Of a stretch of 64,000 nt of DNA, positions 1 through 11,900 are shown one piece after another. The stretch spans positions 44,552,480-44,616,479 of the forward strand of contig OY979716.1 in the NCBI GenBank assembly GCA_963855995.1, given 5' to 3'. This DNA is from Muricea muricata. Lineage: Eukaryota; Cnidaria; Anthozoa; Malacalcyonacea; Plexauridae. The notes under the pieces were generated by a model, which saw nothing but the letters and a program-made list of their open reading frames with translations, was not told where the DNA came from and did not search any database. The translations under genes and the position numbers were made by a program. Positions within the stretch are counted from its first letter, which is position 1, and each line of letters opens with the position of its first letter.

Positions 1-2547
1 TGGGGTAGAAGAGCTCTGGTGCAAATGGCGCTGCGAGAAGGGGGGGTTTTCTCTCCTTTCTAATTGGTTTATTGTTGATTTCTCGTGTAATCTTGCGCGG
101 GAGGACAGGGATGAATTTGCCGGGTTGAATTCCAGGCTCGCCGACTTAGATCGACGGGTTGATCGTGGGGAAAACCTCTCCGTGCTTCGCGAAAAGGTTA
201 GGGCTGAGCTTGAGGAGTATCTATCCCTTCAGGCTCAGGGTGCTAAGTTACGGGCGCAGGTCCAGGAGGCAGTCGAAGGGGAGAGATCAACGGCATATTT
301 TCTCAGGAAGGAAAGAGTTTGTGGCCAACAGGCGCTGATCAATGCCATTCGGCGGAGTGATGGGTCTGTGGCCACGGGCACAAATGACGTTTTAGAGGCC
401 TGGGGTGAGTTCTATTTTCGTTTGTTCTCGTCGCAGGACTTGTCCGAAGGTGACCAAGGGCACTTCCTCGACTCCATCGAACGTAGGCTCACTCCAGGAA
501 AATCCAGGCTATGTGAGGGGGATCTCACCATTGAGGAATGTTCGAAGGCTCTTTCGAACATGCCTTCAGCAAATCGCCCGGGGTAGACGGCCTCCCTGCT
601 GAATTTTTTCGGCGTTTTTGGGACACGTTGGGCCCAGATTTAGTGGAAGTATACAACTCCAGTTTTCACCATGGTCGACTTTGCAAATCCCAAAGGAATG
701 GGGCCATCACCCTTTTGTACAAGAGGGGGGATTGCCTTGATCCGGCGAATTGGAGGCCCATCACACTGTTGTGTGTTGACTACAAAATCGCCGCTAAGGC
801 TTTAGGAAACTGTCTTCTGCAGGTGATCGCCTCGGTGGTGTCACCCGACCAATCCTGCGGCATCCTAGGTCGGTCCCCTGCAGAAAACGTGCGGTTGCTT
901 TTGGACGTAGCATGCTATGCGGATCAAAACAACATAGGAGGAGCGATCGTCTCCTTAGACCAAGAGAAGGCCTTCGACAGGGTGGAAATTTCATTCATGT
1001 TGAAGGTCCTAGAACGCATGGGATTTGGCCCGTCATTTAGAGCATGGATTAGGCTGCTATATACCGACGTGCACTCCGCTGTATCCGTGAATGGCTTCCT
1101 TACGGATTTCTTTCCGGTGACCAGGGGGATGCGCCAAGGTTGTCCACTCTCGCCTTTGTTGTATGTCTTGGTGACGGAGTCGTTGGCATGTGCGGTATGC
1201 GCTGATCCTAAGATCGACGGCTTCCCTCTTCCGGGGGGAACAACGTAGTCAAGCTGTCGCAGTATGCTGACGACATCTCAAGCTTTGTGTGTAGCGATGC
1301 GTCATTGCATGCGCTGTTTGGCCTGTTCGCAAAGTACGAACGAGCCAGTGGGGCGCGCTTGAACCAAGGGAAATGCTGCGGTCTCTTGCTCGGCCCTTGG
1401 CGAACTCGTACTTCGCTCCTGGGGGTTTTAAAATGGTCGTCTAGTTACATCGAGGTCCTGGGGGCGAGAATCTCTCCGGATGGTTCTCAAGACTGGGAGC
1501 CTGTGCTAAAGGCACTAGACGGGGTTTTCGCTTCCTGGCAACACCGTAGATTAACATATTGGGGGCGCGCGTTAGTTGCATGCATGCTGGCGTTTCTGGT
1601 ACCTGGGTTCCACGGTGCCTGTGGGCTCTCACCTGGCCCCTTGGATAAGCACATCAGTTTTTTCCTTCGTATGAAACTACAAGAGGGAGTGGCTCAGTCG
1701 GTCTTCGGCCTCTTTACCTCCCTCCCGTGGAGGGTTGGGCACAGTTGATATTGCTTCGAAGCTAGCATCACTCCGGGTGATGTGGGTTAAGCGCTTCCTT
1801 GTCGGTCATGAACATCCTTGGAAATGCCTTTTTAGGCATTTCCTTCGCTGCGCCTTTCTTTCCGAACCAGTCGAACGAGTTTTTACCTTCACACACGTCG
1901 GATTATCCACTAGGCGTCATTTGCTTATTTTCTACCAGCAAGTCCTTGACGCCTGGCTCAGGCTCGGGTCGGCCACCTTAGTCGAAACTTCTTGGGTTGT
2001 ACAATTTGAAAGTGGGTCGTTACCCCTCAACGAACTGACAGCTCACCGTGCATATCTTCGACTCCGAGGTCTCCCTGAACATCGCTGTAGGCTACCACAT
2101 CGACTGGTCTTCGATCTGGCAAGATTTAGAACTTTTTTTACGGACAAAGCAATTTGGAAGACGAACTTTCTTCTCGTGCATGGCATCTTACCAACGACTG
2201 ATCGCCTGCAGCGGTGGGGTATTGTCACACGCCAGCCCCTGTGCCATTGTGGGGCCCAGGAGTCCCAAGCACATCTGTTTGAACATTGTCCATTGCTATT
2301 GCATGCGGTTCGCTGGTTCGAGGGGTTGCTGGCCCAATCACGGCCACAACATCGCCTCTCGAACGCACACGTCCGGTTCGGTTTTCCGTCTTCAGCCGGG
2401 ATTCCGGCCGGATTTAAATTTCTGCTGGCAACCCTGCGCCATTACATTTGGGTCACACGAAATGCGTGGCAATTTGATCCAGATCCTCAGGTCTTGGTCG
2501 AGAAGATCGAAGCTACGTTCCGTTTTGTCTCGAGAGTCCAACAGTGA
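1..2547 (+). pseudogene. Tx1-like ORF2 (RT and C-terminal part), frameshifted
   Basis: Four open segments in different frames (125-586, 538-1248, 1287-1748, 1735-2547) together read as one ORF2. The first is the pre-RT helical linker. The second carries RT motifs: LYKRGD..NWRPITLL, the catalytic Asp in SLDQEKAFDRV, and GMRQGCPLSPLLYV. The active-site QYADD falls at about 1261-1275, just after a frameshift. The last segment ends in CHC-x7-H-x4-C, the Cys-His motif also found in ORF2 of elements A-E. At least three frameshifts make it inactive. Coding may run past 2547 to about 2640, where a DEWLAGG segment resembles the C-terminal EREWLAR of the other elements. Confidence 0.8.
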
Positions 2548-2711
2548 ATCACTCTCACCTCCTTTTACTAGGACGAGTGGCTAGCTGGAGGAGTGCTGGT
2601 ACCTTTGTTGTCTCGGCTTGATGCTCTTGTCCCAGATGAGTGCACTCCACCCCATCTAGGGTCGGTTTAATTATGTCGGAGTCGATAAGTCCCTTGTCGT
2701 TTCATCCAAAA
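1..2711 (+). mobile_element. 3' part of a Tx1-clade (Keno-like) non-LTR retrotransposon, U2-flanked
   Basis: The element enters from the left edge, so its 5' end, ORF1 and endonuclease are not visible. What remains is ORF2 from just before the RT to its C-terminus, followed by a short 3' UTR ending in CCAAAA at 2705-2711. The next 15 bases are an exact piece of U2 snRNA, so the 3' junction lies inside a U2 gene. Keno is the described U2-specific family of the Tx1 clade (L1 group). The family link to Keno is inferred from clade plus target, not from a search. Confidence 0.75.
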
Positions 2712-2726
2712 TAAGATCAAGTGTAG
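2712..2726 (+). pseudogene. U2 snRNA fragment (nt 22-36)
   Basis: TAAGATCAAGTGTAG is an exact 15-base match to metazoan U2 snRNA nt 22-36, which ends inside the branch-point-recognition region. It stands at the 3' end of the Keno-like element and marks its insertion site. The sequence after it does not continue as U2. Confidence 0.8.
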
Positions 2727-3837
2727 CTTTTTCTTGAAGCGTTCGTGGCAACGGGGAGCAATCAGTTGTTCCAGCTCAATAATAATTATTATTATTAGGC
2801 AACCAGCCATTCGACCATCGGCGCATGCGCAGTGGGGAGGTCTTTTAGAGACACTTCACTCCGCCATTTGGTTGGCCCCGCAGCTAGGACCGCGCAGGCT
2901 TAGAACCTTAACCTGCTTGGCTCGCTAATATCGGTTAGCCTTGTCAAGTAGGGGATCTAAGTCTACAGGTTGTGTGTTTAGCAGATATCGTTCGACCGCG
3001 GTTGATCGATATTTACTAGGCGCTCTCGTTTTTAGCTACGTACGGCCGTTCTTTTTAGAACGCTTGTCCTCCGTGTGTAGTGGCCTGAACGTTCTAAGCT
3101 TTTCATACAACATTTCTCCTCTGCCCGTTCTACGGCAGAGTTTGAGTATCGAATCCTTAGTGTTCGTATTGCTTGACACGTGTTAGTGTAACGCGGTGTT
3201 TTTTCCCCTGGCCGAGGGGTTTTTCTCCGCCGTGTTATATTGACCCTGCCAAGTATACTGCACTCACAATCTAGGCATCCCTTCTCCGAAGGTTTGAGTT
3301 GTATATAGTAAACTCTCTTATGCTGTAGTGAGTTTACTCCTAGATTGCGGCCAAAATCTTTTGATAGGCAACTAGGACACACGCGCTTATGCAATAGGAT
3401 CTCTCCAGGTTTTGTTTTTAACAGCATCTCCTTAGCCCGGGCTAAGTTTGAGACTCCGTTCAGTTCAAAAGTATCTCACTTTTGTGTTTTCACCGAATTT
3501 TTCTGAGTGGCAGCCAACTATACGTGTGGCCTCGACCCACTACGATTAATTCGAAGTACTTGCGACCCAGAATGGTACATCCGTGCCTCGACTACGGTCA
3601 TCGCAAATACTTGTGAGCTACTTTCCAGACGTAGGTGTCCTCTGTGCTTGCAGAGTTTGATACAATTTGTATAGCACTGACTGGTTGTGGTCAGGGGCTA
3701 TCCCTAGTCTGGTACACGTACGTTTTTCGTTGTTTTTCTACTCTCAAATTCACATCCACCATCCACGGTCTCGCCAGACGCTGTTTAAGTTTCTTTTTCC
3801 CATACCCCTAGGCTAAGTATACCCTAAATATCTTGCC
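2727..3837 (+). other. Non-coding leader, probably 5' UTR of the first Utopia-like element
   Basis: No supported coding sequence lies here. The stretch starts right after the U2 fragment and runs to the ATG of the next element, so I take it as that element's 5' UTR, possibly with other debris. It holds a TTA microsatellite at about 2780-2798 and a short hairpin at 3118-3139 (CTCTGCC / GGCAGAG). The U2 nt 39-59 segment expected at this 5' junction, if insertion had been like the second element's, is missing. The true 5' end is therefore uncertain. Confidence 0.45.
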
Positions 3838-6800
3838 ATGAGCTCCCCTTCTACGCCGTTGCCTACGCCTCACGACAACACGTCGGAACAACCTCGCTTC
3901 CCCTGCAGCTCCTGCCCAAAGACTTTCCTAACCATCCGTGGACGCCATGAACACCTGCTCAGAACGAGTCACACCGTCAGTGACACCATCCGCATCACGG
4001 TCCCCTTCTACATTAACCTACGCCACCAGAATATAAAGTGCCCGCTGTGCAAGTTCAAATCTAAAAACGCCAAGTCACCCCGAAGCTTTATCTCTCATTT
4101 CTCCCGCCACCTGGGCCAATACCGACTGAGCGTCGCCTACACCTGCTCAATATGCTCGGAAGTTATGCCAAGCGATGATGTTCAACACCACCTGAAACGC
4201 CACCTTGACGAACGTATGCCCTCACCCCTACACTCCTCCCAACGAATGACCCTGCAAGCCCCGATGACAACGTATCTTCAAGCTCTGCCTCAACCTCACC
4301 CAATGTACCAAAGACCAAAATCCCACAACCTTGAACATTTCCCACTGTTCCTGTCCTCTACCAGATAGTCAACACCCGCTGTCCCCAACCCAACCTTCGC
4401 CTCCACGTCTCTCACCCTCGCCATCTGGTGCTGCACTGATGCAACGCTTCCTGGACTCCTGTGAAACTCCTTGTACCCGACCAAACCAACTCCCACTAGC
4501 TGAAATATCGCCAACCACCACGATTAACCCTAACCCTAACCCTATCCCTAATACCCCAATCCTCCCTCTCATGGCTAACATCATCGCCACCCCCAACCTC
4601 CACCGTCAAGCCCCACCGACCAGACCTAGACCATCAGCGGCTGATTTTTTCTCCCCCACCATTGAATCCCTCCCGATGAATGACTCCCCACAATCACCAC
4701 CCCCACGACCCGACGCCCCACCACCCACCAGATGCCCAAGCCCCCTCCCAAGACCGAGCCTCTACCCTCAATATCTATATCAAAATATCAGCATGAATTC
4801 GATGAAGAAATGAACTTTGATACGTTTTCCACCCTCGCTGACTCGTTTGCCCAAGAAGCCCTCACTTTGGCTCGAGAGTTGTCCAGTCAGCAACGACCCA
4901 AACCTACGCAGAGACAACCTGACCGACCCAGTGTTAGACCACCTATTGACAACCGCCGACCAACGAACTCAGACCACTCGGCAGCTTGCCGTCTCCAACA
5001 TCTTTACCGAATCTCGAAAAAACGAGCCGCCCGAAAAATCTTTGGCGATGATAGCCCCAGCTTTGATGGCACCACCGAAGACGCCACCACCTTTTTCTCC
5101 AACGCATTTGGCCCCCGTTCCTGCAACACGGACTCCCTCCAGGCAGAACTTAATGCCCACGTCCCTTCTGCTGATGTGGACGAAACCCTATTCGACCCAC
5201 CTAGCCCTGAAGAACTTGCCTCGAAGCTCCGAACCATGTCGAACTCGGCTCCTGGCAAAGATTGGATCGAATACCGCCACCTTCGCCTGCTCGACCCCAA
5301 GTGCCTCATCCTTGCCCGACTATTCAAACACTGCTTCTCTGCTAAGGACGTCCCAGCATCGTGGAAGAATGCAACCACCATCCTGATCCATAAAAAAGAA
5401 TCTACCACCGACCCTGCCAATTTCCGACCCATTGCACTCATGAGCTGCTTGTACAAGCTGCTCATGGCTGTCTTGGCCAAACGCATGACCACGTTCTCCA
5501 TAACCAACGACCTGCTCTCCAACGCCCAAAAGAGTGCTCGTCCCAGTGAAGGATGCTATGAGCATGCGTTCATCCTTGAGTCCGTCCTGTCCGATGCTCG
5601 CCATCAACCACGTCCCTTGTGCCTCGCCTGGTTAGACATCCGGAACGCTTTTGGCAGCATCCCTCACAGTGCCCTGTCCACCACCCTGCTACACATGGGT
5701 TTCCCACCAGACCTGGTCCGCATGATAACAAACGTGTACACTGGTGCCACCACCGAAGTCCTCACCTCCACCGGCAAAACCCCTCCCATCCCCATCCACT
5801 CTGGCGTTAAGCAAGGATGTCCACTCAGCGCTATTCTATTCAACTTGTCACTGGAGCTGGTCATCCGCAAGTGCATTTCCGCTGCAGCCCAATCTCCTCG
5901 TGGTCCACTGAAACACCATGGCCTCAGCATTCCCGTCCTCGCTTACACTGATGACATCGTTCTGTTAGCCCGCAACCCGCAAGGCCTCCAGCACCTCCTA
6001 GATACTGTCTCCTCGACTGCCACCACCCTCAACCTAGAGTTCCGCCCGGACAAATGTGCGTCACTGTCCCTAAACAAAACCGCTCCCCGGATCCAGCAAC
6101 ATAATTTCCTGGTCCAAGGCAATCATATCCCTTCCTTGGCGAAAGAAGAGCACTATCGTTACCTTGGCGTCCCCATCGGGCTGATCCCAAATATATCTGA
6201 AATTACCACCCTCGTCGACACCCTCCGTGACAAACTGAAGAAGATTCGCCAGTCCCTCCTCTGCCCGTGGCAAAAACTCGATGCCATACGCACGTTTGTC
6301 CAGCCCTGCCTCACCTATGCTCTACGCACCACTGACCCAACCAATACCTCCCTCCTTGCGTACCGTAAGAGCTCCTCGCCACTGTTCAATCGATATGCCA
6401 CCTCCCCACCCGTGTCACCATTCACTATATCTTTGCGAGCAAGCAAGCTGGCGGCCTTGGATTAACCGACCCGTGCAAAGAGAACAACACACAAACAATT
6501 GTACAAGCTCTCAAGATGCTATCCTCCTCAGACCCTGTTGTCTCTACCATCGCCACCCGAGAACTCCACCAAACAGTTCGCTTTGCGACCCAAGCAGACC
6601 CGACCCCCGCTCTCTCCGCTGCCTTTCTATCGAACCATGCAGACCATCGCTTGGACGCTATCCGAAGTCGGACAGGATCTCTCTGGACGCGAACCCGCCG
6701 GGCCACCAAGTCAACATCTGTCAGCTTCTCTCTCTCTGACACAAACCCACCCAGCATCTCCACTGTCGACTATGCCGAACCCGTCCTTGCCAAAGACGCT

Positions 6801-7583
6801 TGTCGCTTCTTACACAACCTTCAACACGACGAAGAAGCTCAAGCATTGAAAAGCCTCCGTGATCAAGGCAAAGTAGCACGATCCCTTCAAAACGACTGCT
6901 TCGCCAATGGATCCTCGTGGCTGTTCACCAGCCTTAACATCCGGTTCAAACACCTTCGTTTTGTCCACCGTGCCCGTCTGAATGTCCTCCCCACCAACTC
7001 AGTCAAGAGCACCTGGTCCGACTGCGACCCCACCTGCCGACATTGTGAGCAACCAGAAACCCTTCCCCACCTTCTTTGTCATTGCCCCACCAACATGACA
7101 TCAATCACCCAGCGCCACGACCGAATAGTCGACCGTCTCACCAATGCCGTCCAATCTGGCACCATTTCCACCAACAAAACGGTTGCCGAAAGCAACTCCA
7201 CTGTCCGCCCTGACATCGTTATTGAAGACAATGACCACGTAAACATCATCGACGTCTGTTGCCCCTTCGATAACGGTGAGGAAGCCATCCAGGAAGCCGC
7301 TGCTCGTAAAGAAGTTAAATATGAACACTTGAAAATCCACTTTGAGGCACAGGGCAAAACTTGCTCAGTATACGGTTTTGCGGTTGGCACTCTCGGCTCA
7401 TGGCATCCCGGCAACGATCGTGTCCTTGCCACCCTTGGAATGACGAATAGATACAAAAACCTTTTTCGTAGTAAGCTCTGTGTAACCGATGTCATCCAAG
7501 GCTCCTCCGATATCTATCGCAAGCACCTGGGCTGCGATGATATCTCTACTGAACCTTTTTCTTCCACTACCTCCAGTCTTTAA
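3838..7583 (+). pseudogene. Zinc-finger / RT / restriction-like endonuclease polyprotein, frameshifted
   Basis: The ATG at 3838 opens three C2H2-type fingers (CSSC..H-H, CPLC..H-H, CSIC..H-H) at residues of about 23-125, as in DNA-binding N-termini of R2/NeSL elements. Frame changes occur near 4340, near 4740-4800 and near 6375. The RT lies at about 5230-6150, with LDIRNAFGSIPH around 5630 and GVKQGCPLS around 5800. Its active site at 5941-5958 reads AYTDD instead of the usual YADD. The segment 6516-7583 carries CRHC-x7-H-x4-C at about 7038-7085. A restriction-like nuclease core follows at about 7205-7275, RPD..IIDVCCPFDN, with the PD-(D/E)xK pattern. The domains are well preserved but the frame is broken at least three times, so this is a dead copy. 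Confidence 0.85.
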
Positions 7584-7982
7584 GGATTTGACATTCTTAT
7601 TTTTTCACCTTTAAGGATTTGACAGTTTTATATCACCTCACGCTTATCATTTTTCCGACTAGCGGACATGCGCACTTGTTTATACTTTTAATTTGTGCTA
7701 TCCCCAAGCACCTTATTCTTTTATTTTTTTTTGCATTTACCTCTCTCAACTAAGGCCCTATGATACGAACGTGTCAACAGCGCTCCATATGGACCCTGAT
7801 CTCACATCCCTCTGTCATATTATACAATTAGGACTCTCCCCAACTTAGGACGCCACTAGGGCAAACTTGCGACGAGATTATAGGACGCCCTGAGCCTATA
7901 CGTCTCTTTTCGACCAATGTGCATGCAAAAAATTATCCTCACACAGTCTCTGACATAATTGTTTTTCGGTCAAGATAAGAAC
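7584..7982 (+). other. 3' UTR of Utopia-like copy 1
   Basis: The stretch is non-coding between the ORF stop and the U2 junction. The phrase AAGGATTTGACA occurs twice (about 7590 and 7612). A near copy, AGATTTGACAG, opens the next element at 8004, suggesting a shared terminal motif. The last seven bases before U2 (TAAGAAC) are also found at the 3' end of copy 2. Confidence 0.5.
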
Positions 7983-8003
7983 TCTGTTCTTATCAGCTTA
8001 ATA
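7983..8003 (+). pseudogene. U2 snRNA fragment (nt 39-59), target duplication
   Basis: Twenty-one bases beginning TCTGTTCTTATCAGC match U2 snRNA stem IIa. Together with seven preceding bases, the same 28-base string (7976-8003) recurs at 14430-14457. It is therefore the direct repeat flanking Utopia-like copy 2: the U2 remnant behind copy 1 served as target for copy 2. Confidence 0.9.
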
Positions 8004-8966
8004 GATTTGACAGTGCTGCACTTGATCAAAACCTGGTTCATTATACATGAAATTGCTCGTAAGAGTTCCAAGATCCTTTTTGTGAAATTTATTTTTGGTT
8101 GGCTCCGCTTATTTCTGAGATTTTTGGCTCATTTTATTTGGTTATTTTGTCACTCCTGGTCGCCATCTTTGGGTGGCTATATTTTTGGTTCCTGCTGGTT
8201 TTATCTGGACTTTATTCTTATTTTGGCTTTATTTTTCTGGTATTTCATCATGTTTTTGATTTGGAGACCAACTATGTGATTTTACAAGAGTTTTGAGTGT
8301 TTGAATTTCGCGCCGATCGGCGAAATTCGGCGGCCATCTTTGGGGCCGGTTTTTGGTCAATTTACGGGTTCTCGCTATCTGATTTTTGGACTGTAGTTGC
8401 TGCTTGTACCTATCTCGCTGCCCACGAAGTTTAGTGATCGTCAGCCTCGCCGTTTTTGAATTATCGACGTTTTTCAATAAAACCGTTAGTCGCTGCGTGT
8501 TGCTTGGCAACAAGAATTTGAATTCTTACGCATCTAATTGAAGCGATTTTCCTTAGATTTTCGTGACATTTGTATATATTTATTTACTTGGGATCATACT
8601 GGGATTGTTTTGTTTGTTATCGCATTATTTGGACGGTGTTTTGGCCCTTATTTTGGCCCTTATTTTGGCCTTTATTTTATATATCTATGTTATTCCGTAA
8701 TCGTGGTTGGTGCTTCCACTTGCGGATTGCCGCTTCAGTGACTTGGAGTGTATTTTGTGCTCTCCTTCGTTGGTGGAGCTGATTTTCTCTGGGTTCATTC
8801 TTACTGGTGCCACTGTTACAAATTTGGTGTCTGACTTAAAATTTGCGCTGCTGACCGCTGTCTGGGTTCTAGCTGTGTGCGGGCTCAGATTTTGTATTCT
8901 CTTCTAATTTCGCTGTGTTTCAGCGTTTTATTTGGAATTTTTTCGGGTTTTCTAACTGCGTTCATT
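8004..8966 (+). other. 5' UTR of Utopia-like copy 2
   Basis: This leader is T-rich and non-coding between the U2 junction and the ORF start. It contains a tandem run of TTTTGGCCCTTA-type units at about 8638-8678. Short open stretches within it show no domain and are not called. Confidence 0.5.
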
Positions 8967-11900
8967 ATGCCACGGTGTTACCGCTGCGACGTGGATTTTC
9001 GGACCCGCTTAAACCTAATTGACCACCTGAGTGAGCAACATCCCTCTGGTACCCCTGGTGCTAGAGAAGTCCCCGCTGTTTATGAGCTGGAAGTTCTCAT
9101 TGATCGACCAAGACAAACGTTGTTTTGTCCCCACATTGCCTCTACCTGGTCAAGAGTGTAGCATCCACCCGCTCTTTGGCTAGACATTTTATGCAAGATC
9201 ATCCTGCCCATGACATTATCTTTACATACAAGTGTGCCGGGTGTGACTGTCCTGTTGATGCTGAGGATAGATTGACTCACGTTTGTGGTCCTGTCGCTCC
9301 TGGGAATGGTGCTCCTGATCCTGTTTCACCTGGTGTGAATGTCAGCTTGGTTGCTGGCGATGATTTTGCTAGTCCACCTACCTCGGTTGGGCTGCGATTG
9401 GCTCCCAATCCTCGGTACCGTCTTCCCTCTTCTCCTCCGGGTTTGGCCTCTCCATCAACAATCCCGTCTACTCCTCCGTCACAACTCCCTCCTCCTCAGC
9501 CTTCGGGGAGCCCGGTTCAGGCCGGTTGCTCATCCCCTTGCAGTTCGGTGTGCACTTCCGATTACAACATTCCTCCCAGTTCATCTGTTTGTTTGATATC
9601 CCCGACAAGCTCGTTTGATTCCTCGGCTGAGGTTCCTTTGGATGTCTGTGATACTGCTACCCCTCCTTCTCCCTCGCCTGCCCCTGGTTTCCCCTCCCAT
9701 CAACCGGCATTGGATGTTGTTCTTCCTACACCACGCCCTTCCTCTTCGGAGGTTAAAGCTGCTGTGTCTCCACCTAAAGCTGCTGGATCACCGTGTTTGT
9801 CCGGACCTCTGGTTGACTGTACCCCGGCGTCGAACTATTCTGACTCTTATCCACCTGTGAGTCAGTTGGATCGGTCTGATGCTGTTAACTCATCCCCTGC
9901 AGTTTGCGGTCCTCTGTCCACCGACCCTCTCTGTACACCTCCTCCTGCAGCCTGTCCTGTGGACCTGCCTGTCAGTCCTGATTTACCTCCTACCTCTCCT
10001 ACCTCTTGCCTCTCGGTCTCTCCTAGTGATTCGCCATTGCAGCACCGACTATTGATTGGTCCATCCCCTCCGCCTGCGGTTATTCCACCTGACGCGGATC
10101 CTCCGTCTGGCCGTCCTACCCACTCCCTGCATTTCCCCCGGCGGGTTCCCTCGAAATCCTCCCTTCCTGCAACTAAGCGTTTGTCTCGACAGCGTTTGCC
10201 TCGAAAGCGTTTGTCTCGAACGGACCTCCGTCACCGCCTAATTGCTGGCGCGGTTCCTTGTAATGCAGCTGGCGATGTTGCTGAAGCTGACTCTCGGAGC
10301 TGCTATTTGAAAGGCCACCATGACCTTATTGTCAAGTTGAAATCGGTCTGTCGGGATAGTGGTTCTACCTCTCCTCCTCCCTCGCCTTCCCCACCCCCTG
10401 CTGCCGATGTCCGTCGCATTGTTATTCGAGACTCCTCTCCACCACCCTCGCCTGTTCTGGTTCCCTCTTCATCACCTTCCTCTCCATGTCCAGCTGATAA
10501 TTTGGCTATTGCTGAGAATGCTGAATTTGCATTAAAGGTCCTCCGTGAGACCTTCTACGACCACTCTCCTGCTCCCTCCCCTCCGCGTGCTCCTTCTACC
10601 GCTGGATTAGCCCATTCGAGTGTGAACAGTGAGAAGTTGACCGAGTCTCCCATTCTACTTGACGACCCTCCTTCCACCTCTACCCGTCCATCATCCCCTG
10701 TGGCCCCTCCTCCACCTGTTTCTAAGCAGCTCCATCCTGCTCGTTCCTCGTTTCACCCTGCTTCCCATCGCCGAGTCTTTGCTGCAAATGTTGTGCCTGG
10801 CCCGTCTGTTTCAGGTATGGTTGCTGGCCTACTTAATCAAATTCGGAGAGAGAGTCCTCCATCTTCTCCTCCTCCTGCTGACACTGACAATGTTGCGGCT
10901 ACTGATCAAAATAATTGCGCTGATGCCACTGAGCTGGACCCTATCCCCTCCGCCCAACCCCGTCGTTCGAGGTCTCCTGACATTGCTGCTGATCCTCCCG
11001 CCCGCCCTGATCCACCTCCTCCTCCTGACCCTGATTCGTTGGACGATCTTGATACGTCTCAAGACTTGCTCGTTGAGCCGGCGGAACTTGATCAGCTAAA
11101 TGAGTTCCGTGCATTATGGATTGAGCGCTTTAATGGTGATAGTTCCTGGGAAGAGTTCTCGGTGCTGTGTGAACGTTTTGCTGTTGAAACCAAGGAACTG
11201 GCTCAGTCTTTGTCCAACCCTATGGCGCCGAAACCTTCAGCTGGTCAACCCAATCCTCCACCTTCACCTCCTCCTCGTCGTCGTCGTCCTCCCCACGGTC
11301 GTACTTTCCGCCCATTCAACCCTGTGGAAGCCCGTTGCATTCAGGGGCTGTATCACCACTACCGTAAGCGTGCTGCCCGCAAGTTGCTTTGCGATACGTC
11401 TGTTCAGTACTCTGGTTCTGTCGCTGCTGCTGAGACCTATTTTGAGGACGTTTTGAGTGAGAAGACCTGCAACGCTAACCTCCTGTGTGAAGCCCTCCGT
11501 GCGGACGTCCCTACTGCCGAGGACACTGTGAACACTCGTGATCTAAAGAATGAGGTGTCTGCAAGCGAGGTTGCTGCCAAGCTTCGATCGGCGGCGAATA
11601 CGGCTCCGGGCTTTGATAAAGTCGAGTATGCCCACCTAAAACGAATTGACCCCTCCGCTAAGATCCTTACCCCAATGTTCAATCGATGCCTCCAGGCTCA
11701 AGATGTGCCAATGATCTGGAAACAGGCTGTGACTGTTTTAATATACAAGAAGGGCGATGCCTCCGACATTAGTAATTTTCGACCTATTGCGTTAATGTCG
11801 TGCATCTACAAACTGTTAATGGGTATCATTGCGAAGAGATTGACGCGGTGGTCCATCGATGCGGGGATCCTCTCCCCTGAACAGAAGTGTGCTCGGCCCA

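Larger units (their letters stand above)
2727..7982 (+). mobile_element. Utopia-like (R2/NeSL-group) non-LTR retrotransposon, copy 1
   Basis: A long leader, one degraded multidomain ORF (3838-7583) and a 3' UTR end at TAAGAAC, immediately before U2 snRNA nt 39-59 at 7983. The domain order (C2H2 fingers, RT, C-x2-C-x7-H-x4-C, restriction-like endonuclease) defines the R2/NeSL-type elements. Utopia is the described lineage of this type that inserts in U2 genes, so the name rests on domain order plus target. The left boundary is approximate. Confidence 0.7.

Noticed and set aside
2727-2830. HDV-like ribozyme at the start of the Utopia-like leader
   Set aside because: R2-type elements can carry one, but I could not draw the required double-pseudoknot pairing with confidence here or at 8004.
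4525-4550. TAACCC repeats suggesting telomeric sequence
   Set aside because: Only about three units inside the Pro/Asn-rich linker of Utopia-like copy 1; too short, and embedded in a coding segment.
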